From Chloroflexota bacterium (GTDB lineage Bacteria > Chloroflexota > UBA6077 > CF-72), in NCBI GenBank assembly GCA_019247135.1, contig JAFAPL010001100.1:1-28373 (forward strand): a stretch of DNA of 28,373 nucleotides, in the 5' to 3' direction. Position 1 is the stretch's first letter; the number at the start of each line of letters is the position of its first letter. The notes below the pieces were generated by a model, which worked only from the letters and a program-made list of their open reading frames with translations, did no database searches and was not told the origin of the DNA. Positions 1 through 6,086 of the stretch are shown piece after piece. The position numbers and the translations under genes were made by a program.

Positions 1-454
1 GCACTTGTTCTCCGACGCCGCTGGGCGGGCCCTCGTACTTGCCATCCGGCGTGGCAGAGCGTATAGCGAGCGGCTCGCCGACCACCTTGTAGACGGCCTC
101 GAGCAGCTCTTGCAGGTCGAACGGCTTGGTGATGCACGCCGACGCGCCGAGCTGGGCGGCACCTTCTTCTGCGCCGTAGGCCGCGCTCAGCACGATGATC
201 GGAATCTCATCGTGGTCGGCATTCAGCCGCATGAGCTCACGCAGACCCGCGCCGTCGAGCATCGGCATCATCAGGTCCAGGATCAGCGCATGCGGTCGAC
301 GGTCGTGGATCAGCCGCAAGGCCTGCGCACCGTCGGGCGCGGTGTCGACGGCATAGCCTGCTTCGGACAGCGCCTCAGCGACCACCGCGCGGATCGTCGG
401 CTCATCGTCGACAACCAGAATGCGCTTGGCTCCGCGCGCCGGCCTCCGCTGCAT
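1..454 (-). CDS. Orphan single-domain response regulator (receiver domain), 3' end outside window
   Basis: The reverse strand reads a CheY-like receiver domain for 151 codons without reaching a stop before the window edge. The acidic pair is in ILVVDDEP (residues 12-19), the phospho-acceptor Asp is D60 in LILDLMMP, and the conserved Lys lies in ITKPFDLQELL. No DNA-binding or output domain is visible; after the receiver fold there is only a short Gly/Pro-rich tail, so it is probably a stand-alone receiver that signals by protein contact. I chose ATG at 454; an in-frame GTG at 481 is possible. No histidine kinase is adjacent. It resembles the receiver gene at 9436-9828, sharing the LVVDDxPxIR, LDLMMPxxDG and KPFDLxxL blocks. 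The identity as a receiver is firm; the target is unknown. Confidence 0.9.
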   Translation of the reverse strand, partial: MQRRPARGAKRILVVDDEPTIRAVVAEALSEAGYAVDTAPDGAQALRLIHDRRPHALILDLMMPMLDGAGLRELMRLNADHDEIPIIVLSAAYGAEEGAAQLGASACITKPFDLQELLEAVYKVVGEPLAIRSATPDGKYEGPPSGVGEQV

Positions 455-531
455 TGCGTCTCGGTTAAACCATCGTGGCACGCGTGTGCCGATCCGTCCA
501 GTAGCGCGCGCTACACTTCCACGAACTATCG

Positions 532-603
532 GCCCGCCTAGCTCAACGGTTAGAGCCGCGCTCTCATAAAGCGATGACGCAGGTTCGACTCCTGCGGCGG
601 GCA
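532..603 (+). tRNA. tRNA with CAT anticodon (elongator tRNA-Met, or tRNA-Ile2)
   Basis: The 72 nt fold as a cloverleaf: acceptor stem GCCCGCC (532-538) with GGCGGGC (596-602); D stem GCTC/GAGC; anticodon stem GCGCT/AGCGA with one outer G-A mismatch and loop CTCATAA, giving anticodon CAT; T arm GCAGG-TTCGACT-CCTGC; discriminator A603. CCA is not encoded (ACCC follows). The perfect G1-C72 pair and absence of three consecutive G-C pairs in the anticodon stem argue against initiator tRNA. Elongator Met and lysidine-modified Ile2 cannot be told apart by eye. Confidence 0.95.
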
Positions 604-671
604 CCCCCGGACACGACATCGCGGCGTGTGCGCGGAGTATTGCGGCGCATTGAGCACGCGATTGATTCGGT

Positions 672-690
672 GAATGCAAAACATGCATTC
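672..690. promoter_or_regulatory. Inverted repeat GAATGCA-N5-TGCATTC, possible operator
   Basis: A perfect 7-bp inverted repeat with a 5-nt AAACA centre lies about 50 bp upstream of the -35 box of the DoxX-like gene. Its position fits an upstream regulator site. No regulator is identified, and it could be a chance palindrome. Confidence 0.35.
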
Positions 691-740
691 CTCCATGCTG
701 CCTTTGCCGCGCACGGTCAGCAGAGGCGGCGCCGGCGCGC

Positions 741-769
741 TTGACAGGCCTTCGATTCGAGCATATTAT
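741..769 (+). promoter_or_regulatory. Sigma70-type promoter of the DoxX-like gene
   Basis: A consensus -35 TTGACA (741-746), a 17-bp spacer and -10 TATTAT (764-769) form the best promoter in the window, with the start of transcription expected near 776. The palindrome GCTAATTAGC (778-787) sits right at the start site and would be well placed as an operator. The gene follows at 833 with a GAGGAG ribosome site at about 820-825. Confidence 0.8.
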
Positions 770-777
770 GCCTTCAG

Positions 778-787
778 GCTAATTAGC
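778..787. promoter_or_regulatory. Perfect palindrome GCTAATTAGC at the predicted transcription start
   Basis: A 10-bp AT-rich palindrome in otherwise GC-rich DNA, immediately downstream of the -10 box and followed by a related TAGTTAG. It would be an effective repressor site for the strong DoxX promoter. The binding protein is unknown; a MarR- or TetR-type regulator is a guess. Confidence 0.35.
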
Positions 788-832
788 TAGTTAGATAAAT
801 TACCAAGTGGATAAGTACAGAGGAGACGTACC

Positions 833-1240
833 GTGAACCGCAACCGCATCCTGTGGCTCATCCAGGGCCTGCTCGCCCTCGTGTTCCTGTTGGCCGGCGT
901 CGTGAAACTGGTCACCCCCGCCGATACGCTGGCGGTCTTGATCCCGCTGCCCACCCTGTTCGTGCGCTTCATCGGTGTGTGTGAGGCCCTCGGCGGCCTT
1001 GGTCTGGTCCTGCCGTGGCTGCTTGGCATTCGTCGTCAGCTCACCCCGCTCGCCGCCAGCGGTCTCGTCGTCATCATGGCTGGCGCGGTCGTCCTGTCAC
1101 CCACCGTGCTCGGCGCCGACGTCACTTCAGATGGGCTGCCCCTGGTGCTCGGCCTGCTCGCGGCCTCGGTCGCTTACGGCCGGCGAGAGTTCAGCCGCGC
1201 GCCAGCACGTCAGCCCAGAGCCGCTCGGGCGTCGGCGTAA
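833..1240 (+). CDS. DoxX-like integral membrane protein
   Basis: A 135-residue protein with about four hydrophobic segments (roughly residues 8-28, 42-66, 72-90 and 97-112). The N-terminal pattern LVFLLAGVVKL and the central ...EALGGLGLVLPW... are typical of DoxX/DoxX-like small membrane proteins. These are often linked to redox or oxidative-stress functions, but their biochemical role is mostly unknown. The start is GTG at 833, preceded by GAGGAG with good spacing and driven by the strong promoter at 741-769. The C-terminal tail is Arg/Ala-rich and cytoplasmic-looking. The last 50 bp overlap the 3' end of the convergent AlgH gene, so both tails read the same DNA. The family call is good; the function is not known. 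Confidence 0.8.
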   Translation: MNRNRILWLIQGLLALVFLLAGVVKLVTPADTLAVLIPLPTLFVRFIGVCEALGGLGLVLPWLLGIRRQLTPLAASGLVVIMAGAVVLSPTVLGADVTSDGLPLVLGLLAASVAYGRREFSRAPARQPRAARASA

Positions 1241-1727
1241 AGACGTCGTCGACGCGCGCGGAGCGCAGCTCCCACGCGTCTCGCTCGAGCTCCGCCTCGA
1301 GCTGACCCCTGCCCCAGACACACAGTCCGATGAACAGACGGGCGCGCAGAATACGCCCGTCGAACGGCGACGGGTGCTCGGCCACGGCGATCACACCCAC
1401 GTCAGCCAACGGAAATGGTCGCCGTTGCTGGAGTGGCAAATGGAACCACTCGAGGCCGTCCGTCGCCGAGAACTGGGCCAGGATCGCCGGGTCGTGGCCC
1501 AGCGGGCCGCCCCAGAAGGCGCGTTCACTGGGATTGGTCACGAACAGCAGGGCGAGCGCCGAGGACTCGGTGACCGGCTGCTCGAGCGGTCGGTTGAGCA
1601 CCAGGCCCGACGTGATGCCGTTGGGCTCACGATCGATGATCAGGACGACGGAACGCGCGAATCGCGGGTCGCGATCCTGGCTGGTGGGAGCAACCAGGAG
1701 CGTGCCTGGCACAAGCGGCAGGTCCAC
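1191..1727 (-). CDS. YqgE/AlgH family protein
   Basis: A 178-residue protein matching the YqgE/AlgH family in length and motifs. It opens with GTLLVAP, then DPRFARSVVLI and NGITSGLVLNRPL, and has the later FWGGPLG and LFIGLCVWGRGQLEAEL blocks, which correspond to the family's GGPV and GYAGWGPGQLE motifs. The family is widespread in bacteria and its molecular role is unsettled; AlgH was originally linked to alginate regulation in Pseudomonas. The start is GTG at 1727 with no visible Shine-Dalgarno. It is convergent with the DoxX-like gene and overlaps it by 50 bp. The very stable hairpin at 1758-1794 separates it from padR upstream, so it is probably transcribed on its own. Confidence 0.88.
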   Translation of the reverse strand: MDLPLVPGTLLVAPTSQDRDPRFARSVVLIIDREPNGITSGLVLNRPLEQPVTESSALALLFVTNPSERAFWGGPLGHDPAILAQFSATDGLEWFHLPLQQRRPFPLADVGVIAVAEHPSPFDGRILRARLFIGLCVWGRGQLEAELERDAWELRSARVDDVFTPTPERLWADVLARG

Positions 1728-1757
1728 GCGTATCAGTGATGGTACGGCCCAGAGAGA

Positions 1758-1794
1758 CGACGCCCGGGCCCCTCGCTTGGGGGCCCGGGCGTCG
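1758..1794 (-). terminator. Very stable 15-bp GC hairpin, probable terminator of the padR transcript
   Basis: A 15-bp perfect stem (1758-1772 with 1780-1794) and a 7-nt loop lie between padR and the AlgH gene, both on the minus strand. On the minus strand it is followed by the pyrimidine-rich TCTCTCT rather than a true T run, so termination is plausible but not certain. The symmetric stem would also form in a plus-strand transcript. Confidence 0.5.
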
Positions 1795-1866
1795 ACAGCT
1801 AGCTGGCGATGTTGCTTCTCCAGGGTCGGGGCCGCGCGGCCGCCGAGATCGATGTACCCGGCGAGT

Positions 1867-2568
1867 TCAGACCATGCGCGGCTCGTCGGAGCCGTTCGGG
1901 GTACTCGCGGTCGCGCCGCTCGCGGCCGACGTGGAGGTTGGCTGGCGGTCGACGGTCTCGATCTCCTCGCGCGCCTTCTGCAGGATGCTGCGCAGGTGCT
2001 TGAGTCGCTCGGGATCGTTCAGCGCGCCACCGGTGGCTTGCGAGAACAGGGCCCGCGCGAGCTGGCGAAGCTCATGCATGACGTCGGACACCTCGGGACG
2101 CGAGGCCGCCTCCCAGCCCGCGCTGATGCGCGAGCGGATGTCGTCGATCGTTGGCTGCTGATCGGCCAGGTAGCGCCGGCCCTCGTCGGTGATCGAGTAG
2201 ACCTTCTTGCCTTCCTGCTGGTCGGAAGTGACGTAGCCGAGGTCCTCGAGCATCTGGAGGGTGGGATAGACCGACCCTGGGCTGGGGCGATAGAAGCCGC
2301 GCATACGGTCCTCGAGGGCACGAATGATGTCGTAGCCATGCCGCGGCTGCTCGTTGAGCAGTTCGAGGATGACGACCTTGAGGTCGCCACGACCGAACAG
2401 TCGGTCGCCGGGGCCCCCCGGGCCGGGGCGCCAGCCGCCGCGGCGGCCGAATCGGCCGAAGAACCACTCGGCCGGGTCCTGGTCGGCCCAGCGGCGATGA
2501 TCACCAAAGCGGAAGCGGAAACGTGGCCCGCGTGGGCCAGCATGTGGATCGTCACGATAGTCGAACAT
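1867..2568 (-). CDS. PadR family transcriptional regulator
   Basis: A 233-residue regulator. Residues 1-55 are an unusual Arg/Gly/Pro/Trp-rich extension. It is followed by the PadR winged helix: LKVVILELLNEQPRHGYDI, the recognition part GSVYPTLQMLEDLGYV, and the wing ending KKVYSITDEGRRYL. The C-terminal third is helical (dimerisation) and ends in a Ser/Thr-rich tail. The ATG at 2568 is preceded by a perfect AGGAGGT (minus strand of 2581-2587), 12 nt away, so the much longer upstream reading frame is not used. Its promoter at 2672-2700 carries three 11-bp spaced repeats, suggesting autoregulation and perhaps control of the divergent deacetylase gene. PadR proteins usually repress efflux or phenolic-stress genes; no such target is adjacent. 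Confidence 0.92.
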   Translation of the reverse strand: MFDYRDDPHAGPRGPRFRFRFGDHRRWADQDPAEWFFGRFGRRGGWRPGPGGPGDRLFGRGDLKVVILELLNEQPRHGYDIIRALEDRMRGFYRPSPGSVYPTLQMLEDLGYVTSDQQEGKKVYSITDEGRRYLADQQPTIDDIRSRISAGWEAASRPEVSDVMHELRQLARALFSQATGGALNDPERLKHLRSILQKAREEIETVDRQPTSTSAASGATASTPNGSDEPRMV

Positions 2569-2649
2569 GGTGGTTTTTGAACCTCCTGTTGAAAGTTGTT
2601 CGCGATCTACCGTCAACCGCCAGCGAGCGAATGGGTGCAAGAAGAAGAC

Positions 2650-2681
2650 GATATATCGCTGATATATCGCGACTGTATCGC
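2650..2681. promoter_or_regulatory. Three tandem 11-bp repeats (GATATATCGC) in the padR/deacetylase divergent region
   Basis: GATATATCGC occurs at 2650-2659 and again at 2661-2670; a third, degraded copy (ACTGTATCGC, 7 of 10 identical) is at 2672-2681. The 11-bp period places all copies on about the same DNA face, and the first copy lies within the perfect palindrome CGATATATCG (2649-2658). The array covers the -10 box and start site of padR and lies 57-88 bp before the divergent start at 2738. This is the position expected for an autoregulatory operator. Confidence 0.6.
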
Positions 2682-2700
2682 TCCTTGCGCCGTCTGTCAA
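2672..2700 (-). promoter_or_regulatory. Sigma70-type promoter of padR
   Basis: Read on the minus strand: TTGACA (2700-2695), a 17-bp spacer, and TACAGT (2677-2672). The transcription start is expected near 2665, inside the 11-bp repeat array, so a bound repressor would block it directly. Confidence 0.7.
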
Positions 2701-2737
2701 TCTTTTTCGAGCACTGCGCGACGTAGACTCGGACCCC

Positions 2738-3427
2738 ATGTGGCGGCTCCTGCTCGCGTTGCTCTTCCTGCTGCCCGGCAGCGCACGCGCCGATAGCCTG
2801 CGCGTGCCCGTCTCCGCCGACGAGATCACCCAGGGCGACACCGGCCAGCCGAACATCGCGCTCGTCTTCAACGTCGGAGCCGGCTTCGAGCCAGCGACCT
2901 CGATCCTGGACACGCTTGCCGCGCATAACCAGCGCGCCACCTTCTTCGTCATGGGCTGGTGGGCGGCGAAAAACCCCGATGCGCTCGAGCAGATCGCCGA
3001 CGCCGGACACGAGATCGCGAGCCACGGAGACCACGTGTTCGATCTGACGCAGGTCGGCGACGATCAGGTGCGTGGCGATCTCGAGCAGGCCGACTCGGCC
3101 ATCAGCGCCGTGACCGGACGGACCACTCGCCCCTTGTGGAGCCCGTCCGCGGGCTATCGCGACGCACGCGTCAGAAACATCGCGGCGAGCCTCGGCTACC
3201 GACCCATCCTGTGGACCGTCGACAGTGGCGACTGGACCCAGGAAGCGACCGCGGAGTCCGTATACAGCCACATCGTCAACGGCGCGCGCAACGGCGCCAT
3301 CATCGTTCTCCATTACGACAGCCCCACGTCTCAGCTCAGTACCGGGGCGGTCCTGGGCGCGGCGATCGACGACCTGCGCGCGTCCGGCTATCGGCTGACG
3401 ACCATCACGGAGCTGGTCGGTCAGTAG
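2738..3427 (+). CDS. Secreted polysaccharide-deacetylase-fold (NodB/CE4) protein with altered active-site motifs
   Basis: A 229-residue protein with a signal peptide (WRLLLALLFLLPGSARA, residues 2-18) and a NodB-type domain: ATSILDTLAAHNQRATFFVMG (about 53-73), GHEIASHGDH (90-99), LWTVDSGDW and IIVLHYDS. The canonical TFDDG motif reads FNVG (44-47), so the usual catalytic and metal-binding Asp pair is Asn-Val. The metal His pair is H-x-x-H (H96, H99) rather than H-x-x-x-H, and the RPPYG motif reads WSPSAG. The His in the last motif remains. It may be a divergent subfamily (sporulation-type relatives with FNVDWG are known) or a non-catalytic glycan binder. The stop overlaps the next start (TAGTG), so the two genes are translationally coupled. 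Confidence 0.82.
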   Translation: MWRLLLALLFLLPGSARADSLRVPVSADEITQGDTGQPNIALVFNVGAGFEPATSILDTLAAHNQRATFFVMGWWAAKNPDALEQIADAGHEIASHGDHVFDLTQVGDDQVRGDLEQADSAISAVTGRTTRPLWSPSAGYRDARVRNIAASLGYRPILWTVDSGDWTQEATAESVYSHIVNGARNGAIIVLHYDSPTSQLSTGAVLGAAIDDLRASGYRLTTITELVGQ

Positions 3428-4305
3428 TGAGTGATTACCGCATCGAGGAGCTCGCGCCAGGCGTGTACGCGCGTCTGGGTCGCGGACCGATCCAGCCGAA
3501 CTGCGCCTTCATCGTCGGCGACGAGAGCGTGATCGTGTACGACTCGAGCTACTCGCCGGCGGCCGGGCGGGCGATCGTGACGGACGTTGCTCGCGTCACG
3601 TCCAGGCCGATCTCGACGCTGATCGTCAGCCACCACCATTGGGACCACGCGTGGGGCGCGCAATCGTTTCCGTCGGCGCTGATCATTTCGCACGTTGGTG
3701 CGCGTGGGGCGCTGCTCACGCGGGCGCACCTTCAGCTGGCGTCGCTGCGCGCGGCGCCGGCGCGCGCAGCCGGCTGGATGGAGATCGCGCCCGAGCAGCT
3801 CGTCCGCGAGATCGACGAGCTGCGCCCGACGCCGGCCACGCTCACGTTCACTGAGTCGGCCGCGCTGTGGAGTGGCGACCGCGAGATCCAGCTCCGCTAC
3901 TTCGGTCCGGCGCACACGTATGGCGACACGCTCGTGTGGCTGCCCGAGCAGCGGGTGCTCTTCGGCGGCGACGTCGTGTGTCAGCGATTGATCCCGGTCG
4001 TCGGCGACGGGGATCCGCTGCACTTCACCGACGTCCTGGATGACGTGGTTGCGCTCCAGCCACAGACGATCGTGCCCGGGCACGGCGGGATCGCTGGTGT
4101 GGCTGATGTGCGTGAGTTTCAGCGCTGTCTGAAGGCGCTGCGCGCCGAGGTACGCGCGGCCAGAGACGACGGCGCGCCCGACGCCGCGGCGGCGGTCGAG
4201 CGCGTCAAACTGGGCGATTTCGCGGACTGGGCCGGGCGGGACATCCTGCCCGCCTCGGTCCGCAGGATCTGGGAATTGCTTTCCGAGGGCTCGACCAGCC
4301 GGTAG
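3427..4305 (+). CDS. Metallo-beta-lactamase-fold hydrolase
   Basis: A 292-residue cytoplasmic MBL-fold protein. The metal motif HxHxDH is seen as SHHHWDH (H69, H71, D73, H74); further ligands are H163 (GPAHTYGD), D182 (FGGDVV) and H219 (VPGHGG), so a complete two-metal site is present. The N-terminal half has the usual strand pattern NCAFIVGDESVIVYDSS. The start is GTG at 3427, sharing one base with the deacetylase stop, in the same frame as a long open frame that begins further upstream but is not coding there. There is no signal peptide. The substrate cannot be read from sequence; the family includes thioesterases, lactonases and phosphodiesterases. A joint role with the secreted deacetylase-like protein is inferred only from coupling. 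Confidence 0.88.
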   Translation: MSDYRIEELAPGVYARLGRGPIQPNCAFIVGDESVIVYDSSYSPAAGRAIVTDVARVTSRPISTLIVSHHHWDHAWGAQSFPSALIISHVGARGALLTRAHLQLASLRAAPARAAGWMEIAPEQLVREIDELRPTPATLTFTESAALWSGDREIQLRYFGPAHTYGDTLVWLPEQRVLFGGDVVCQRLIPVVGDGDPLHFTDVLDDVVALQPQTIVPGHGGIAGVADVREFQRCLKALRAEVRAARDDGAPDAAAAVERVKLGDFADWAGRDILPASVRRIWELLSEGSTSR

Positions 4306-4329
4306 CAGATCCAGCCCCCGGAAACAGCT

Positions 4330-5193
4330 TTAGACCGATTTGTCCGTGATATTGAACCCGCGGATGGTCTCGACGCTCTTGCCCGTCACCTTCGAGTGCG
4401 CAAACACGTACAGGTTGGAGTGCGTCGACGGGAACCTCGTCGGGTTGAACGACAGCGACCAGCTTCCGTCACTCGCGGGCGTCACCGTACCCAGCTGGGT
4501 GCCCGTCTCCGGCTCGCCGTTGATCCAGACGTCGACCCGGTCGACATCCGAGCTCGCCGTGCCCTGGATCGTGAAGCTACTCCGCGTCGAGACGTTCTGA
4601 GCTTCATTGGGCGCGGTCACCGTCACACTCGTGTTCGCCGACCCACCTGAGGTGGTCGTCGACGAGGTCGACGGCGCGGGCATGCCCGCCGCGGGCGCGG
4701 TGCTCGAGACGTTGACGTTGACCGACTTGAACCACCAGCCTTTGCCGGGCGTGTGCAAGTAGACGTTCAACGTCTGCTGACCAGTCGGCAGCGCTGAACC
4801 CTGCACGCTCGCCGAAAAGCCCGAGGCCGCCCAGAACGCGTTGCCCAGAGCAGCGCCAACGTCGGGTCGGTTCTGGCCGACGATGCCCTTGGCGAGCATG
4901 GTGCCACCGCTGCCCATCGAGCCCAGGAACACCTGAACGTCGTCGGCGCCAGCCCAACCCTGTGCTTGCTTATCCACGAACCAGCCACCGACGGTCAGCG
5001 TTCCGGCGTTCGCGACGGTCGACCCGCCGGCGGGAATGTCAATTGAACCAACGTATGTGTTGTCGAGGATGGCGTTCGGGCCCTGTTGCCAGCCGGCAGG
5101 TTGCGCGGCGGCGGGCGGTGCCGCCGTCAGCACCAGAGCGCCGAGGACGGCAAAAACCGAAAGAGTTCGAAGGCTGAACCAGCCAGACCGCAT
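4330..5193 (-). CDS. Secreted Ig-like domain protein
   Basis: A 287-residue exported protein. A signal peptide covers residues 1-31 (RSGWFSLRT, hydrophobic FAVLGALVLTAA, AAA cleavage region). An N-terminal beta-rich domain follows (to about 160), with GWFVDKQAQGW, NRPDV and ASGFSASV. Next come a Ser/Thr/Gly linker of about 30 residues and a C-terminal Ig-like domain (about 190-283) with the pattern VTAPNEAQNVS...FTIQGTASS...VDVWINGEP...GSWSLSFNP. Such domains usually mediate surface adhesion or carbohydrate contact. ATG at 5193 is preferred because GGAGG lies 11 nt upstream; an in-frame GTG at 5211 lies before that site. A -10 like TATAAC at 5239-5234 could drive it. No catalytic motif, sorting signal or cysteine is seen. 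Confidence 0.8.
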   Translation of the reverse strand: MRSGWFSLRTLSVFAVLGALVLTAAPPAAAQPAGWQQGPNAILDNTYVGSIDIPAGGSTVANAGTLTVGGWFVDKQAQGWAGADDVQVFLGSMGSGGTMLAKGIVGQNRPDVGAALGNAFWAASGFSASVQGSALPTGQQTLNVYLHTPGKGWWFKSVNVNVSSTAPAAGMPAPSTSSTTTSGGSANTSVTVTAPNEAQNVSTRSSFTIQGTASSDVDRVDVWINGEPETGTQLGTVTPASDGSWSLSFNPTRFPSTHSNLYVFAHSKVTGKSVETIRGFNITDKSV

Positions 5194-5281
5194 GTGCCAG
5201 CGGACCTCCACACGAAAATAAAGTCGCGCGCAAGTTATAGGTCAGCCGTCGGCTCTGGTGCCGCTACATAACACAATGTCG

Positions 5282-5662
5282 CTATTCTTCGCGCGCGAGT
5301 TGGTCCTTTCGCACGCTCAAACGCACACGATCGCCCGATACCTCGGTCACACGGTTGCTGGCAACATAACGGTCGGTGTCCATCAGATCCGGTCCATCAA
5401 TCTTGATGTAGCCCGTTCGTCGCAATCGACTGCGCAATGGTTCGGGCACGTCCGGTTCGCGTTCGTTCGGGAAAATAGACTCGCCTACCACGCCAATGAT
5501 GTCGCGCGGCTTATCCGTATCCGAAACGGTCGTCGATTCCGGGTCGCCCATCTGCACCAGCTGCACGCGGCCGACCTCGTCGCCGGCGGCATCGAGCACG
5601 TGCATGCCTTCGCGCACCTGAACTAACGGGTTGTTGTCGAACCCACCGGTGGTGTTCTGCAT
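5282..5662 (-). CDS. Small PRC-barrel/DUF2171-like protein
   Basis: A 126-residue soluble protein. Residues 15-40 (VREGMHVLDAAGDEVGRVQLV) resemble the first strands of PRC-barrel or DUF2171-type domains, which form small beta barrels in photosynthetic, RNA-processing or stress proteins. The rest is charged, and the C-terminus has the strand-like TGYIKIDGPDLMDTDRYV and VSGDRVRLSV, as in stress-related PRC proteins. The start is ATG at 5662; a TTG at 5671 is in frame and also possible. It lies 88 bp upstream of the secreted Ig-like gene on the same strand and diverges from the cupin gene, whose start is 35 bp away. The family call is tentative and the function unknown. Confidence 0.68.
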   Translation of the reverse strand: MQNTTGGFDNNPLVQVREGMHVLDAAGDEVGRVQLVQMGDPESTTVSDTDKPRDIIGVVGESIFPNEREPDVPEPLRSRLRRTGYIKIDGPDLMDTDRYVASNRVTEVSGDRVRLSVRKDQLAREE

Positions 5663-5696
5663 ATGCTCCAACCATGCAGACGATGGGCCAAGCCAT

Positions 5697-6086
5697 ATGA
5701 GCTGGCAGACACACCGCTGCTCGAGTGAGCCTGACGTCGTCGCCCCAGACGGCTCGGAGATTCGGCTTCTGACTCAGATCCGTGCGGCGAGCATGGTCCT
5801 GTGCACGCTTCGACCAGGCCAGACGACCCGGGCTGTCCAGCACCGCGGCGTGGAAGAACTCTGGTACAGCATCTCGGGCCACGGCGAGCTCTGGCGTTCC
5901 GATGGCATGCGCGACGAGATTGTCAGCCTCGAACCAGGGGTCGCCGTGAACATTCCGGCGGCAGCACGTTTTCAGTTTCGCTGCACGGGCGCTGAGGCTC
6001 TCGAGATCGTCATTGCCACCGCGCCGCCGTGGCCAGGCGACGACGAGGCCCGGCCGGCCGAGGGGGTGTGGCCGCCGAGCGTATGA
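5697..6086 (+). CDS. Cupin-domain protein
   Basis: A 129-residue single-cupin protein. The first cupin motif is around residues 40-65 (LRPGQTTRAVQHRGVEELWYSISGHGELW). The second (LEPGVAVNIPAAARFQFRC) lacks the usual His, so the metal site is incomplete and it may be a small-molecule-binding or non-metal cupin. ATG at 5697 was chosen because similarity to the family begins soon after it; no clear Shine-Dalgarno is present. The stop and the start of the FAD oxidoreductase overlap as ATGA, so both are in one operon. A cupin beside a DadA-type oxidase suggests catabolism of an amine or amino acid, but the substrate is not visible. Confidence 0.82.
   Translation: MSWQTHRCSSEPDVVAPDGSEIRLLTQIRAASMVLCTLRPGQTTRAVQHRGVEELWYSISGHGELWRSDGMRDEIVSLEPGVAVNIPAAARFQFRCTGAEALEIVIATAPPWPGDDEARPAEGVWPPSV

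Noticed and set aside
532..603. Initiator tRNA-fMet
   Set aside because: The 1-72 pair is a normal G-C and the anticodon stem lacks the three G-C pairs of initiators.
2569..2952. Upstream extension of the padR reading frame
   Set aside because: The longer frame runs antisense to the deacetylase gene and across the promoter and operator; a perfect AGGAGGT fixes the start at 2568.
2959..3426. Long open frame upstream of the MBL-fold gene
   Set aside because: It is Arg-rich out-of-frame reading of the deacetylase gene; real similarity begins at GTG 3427.
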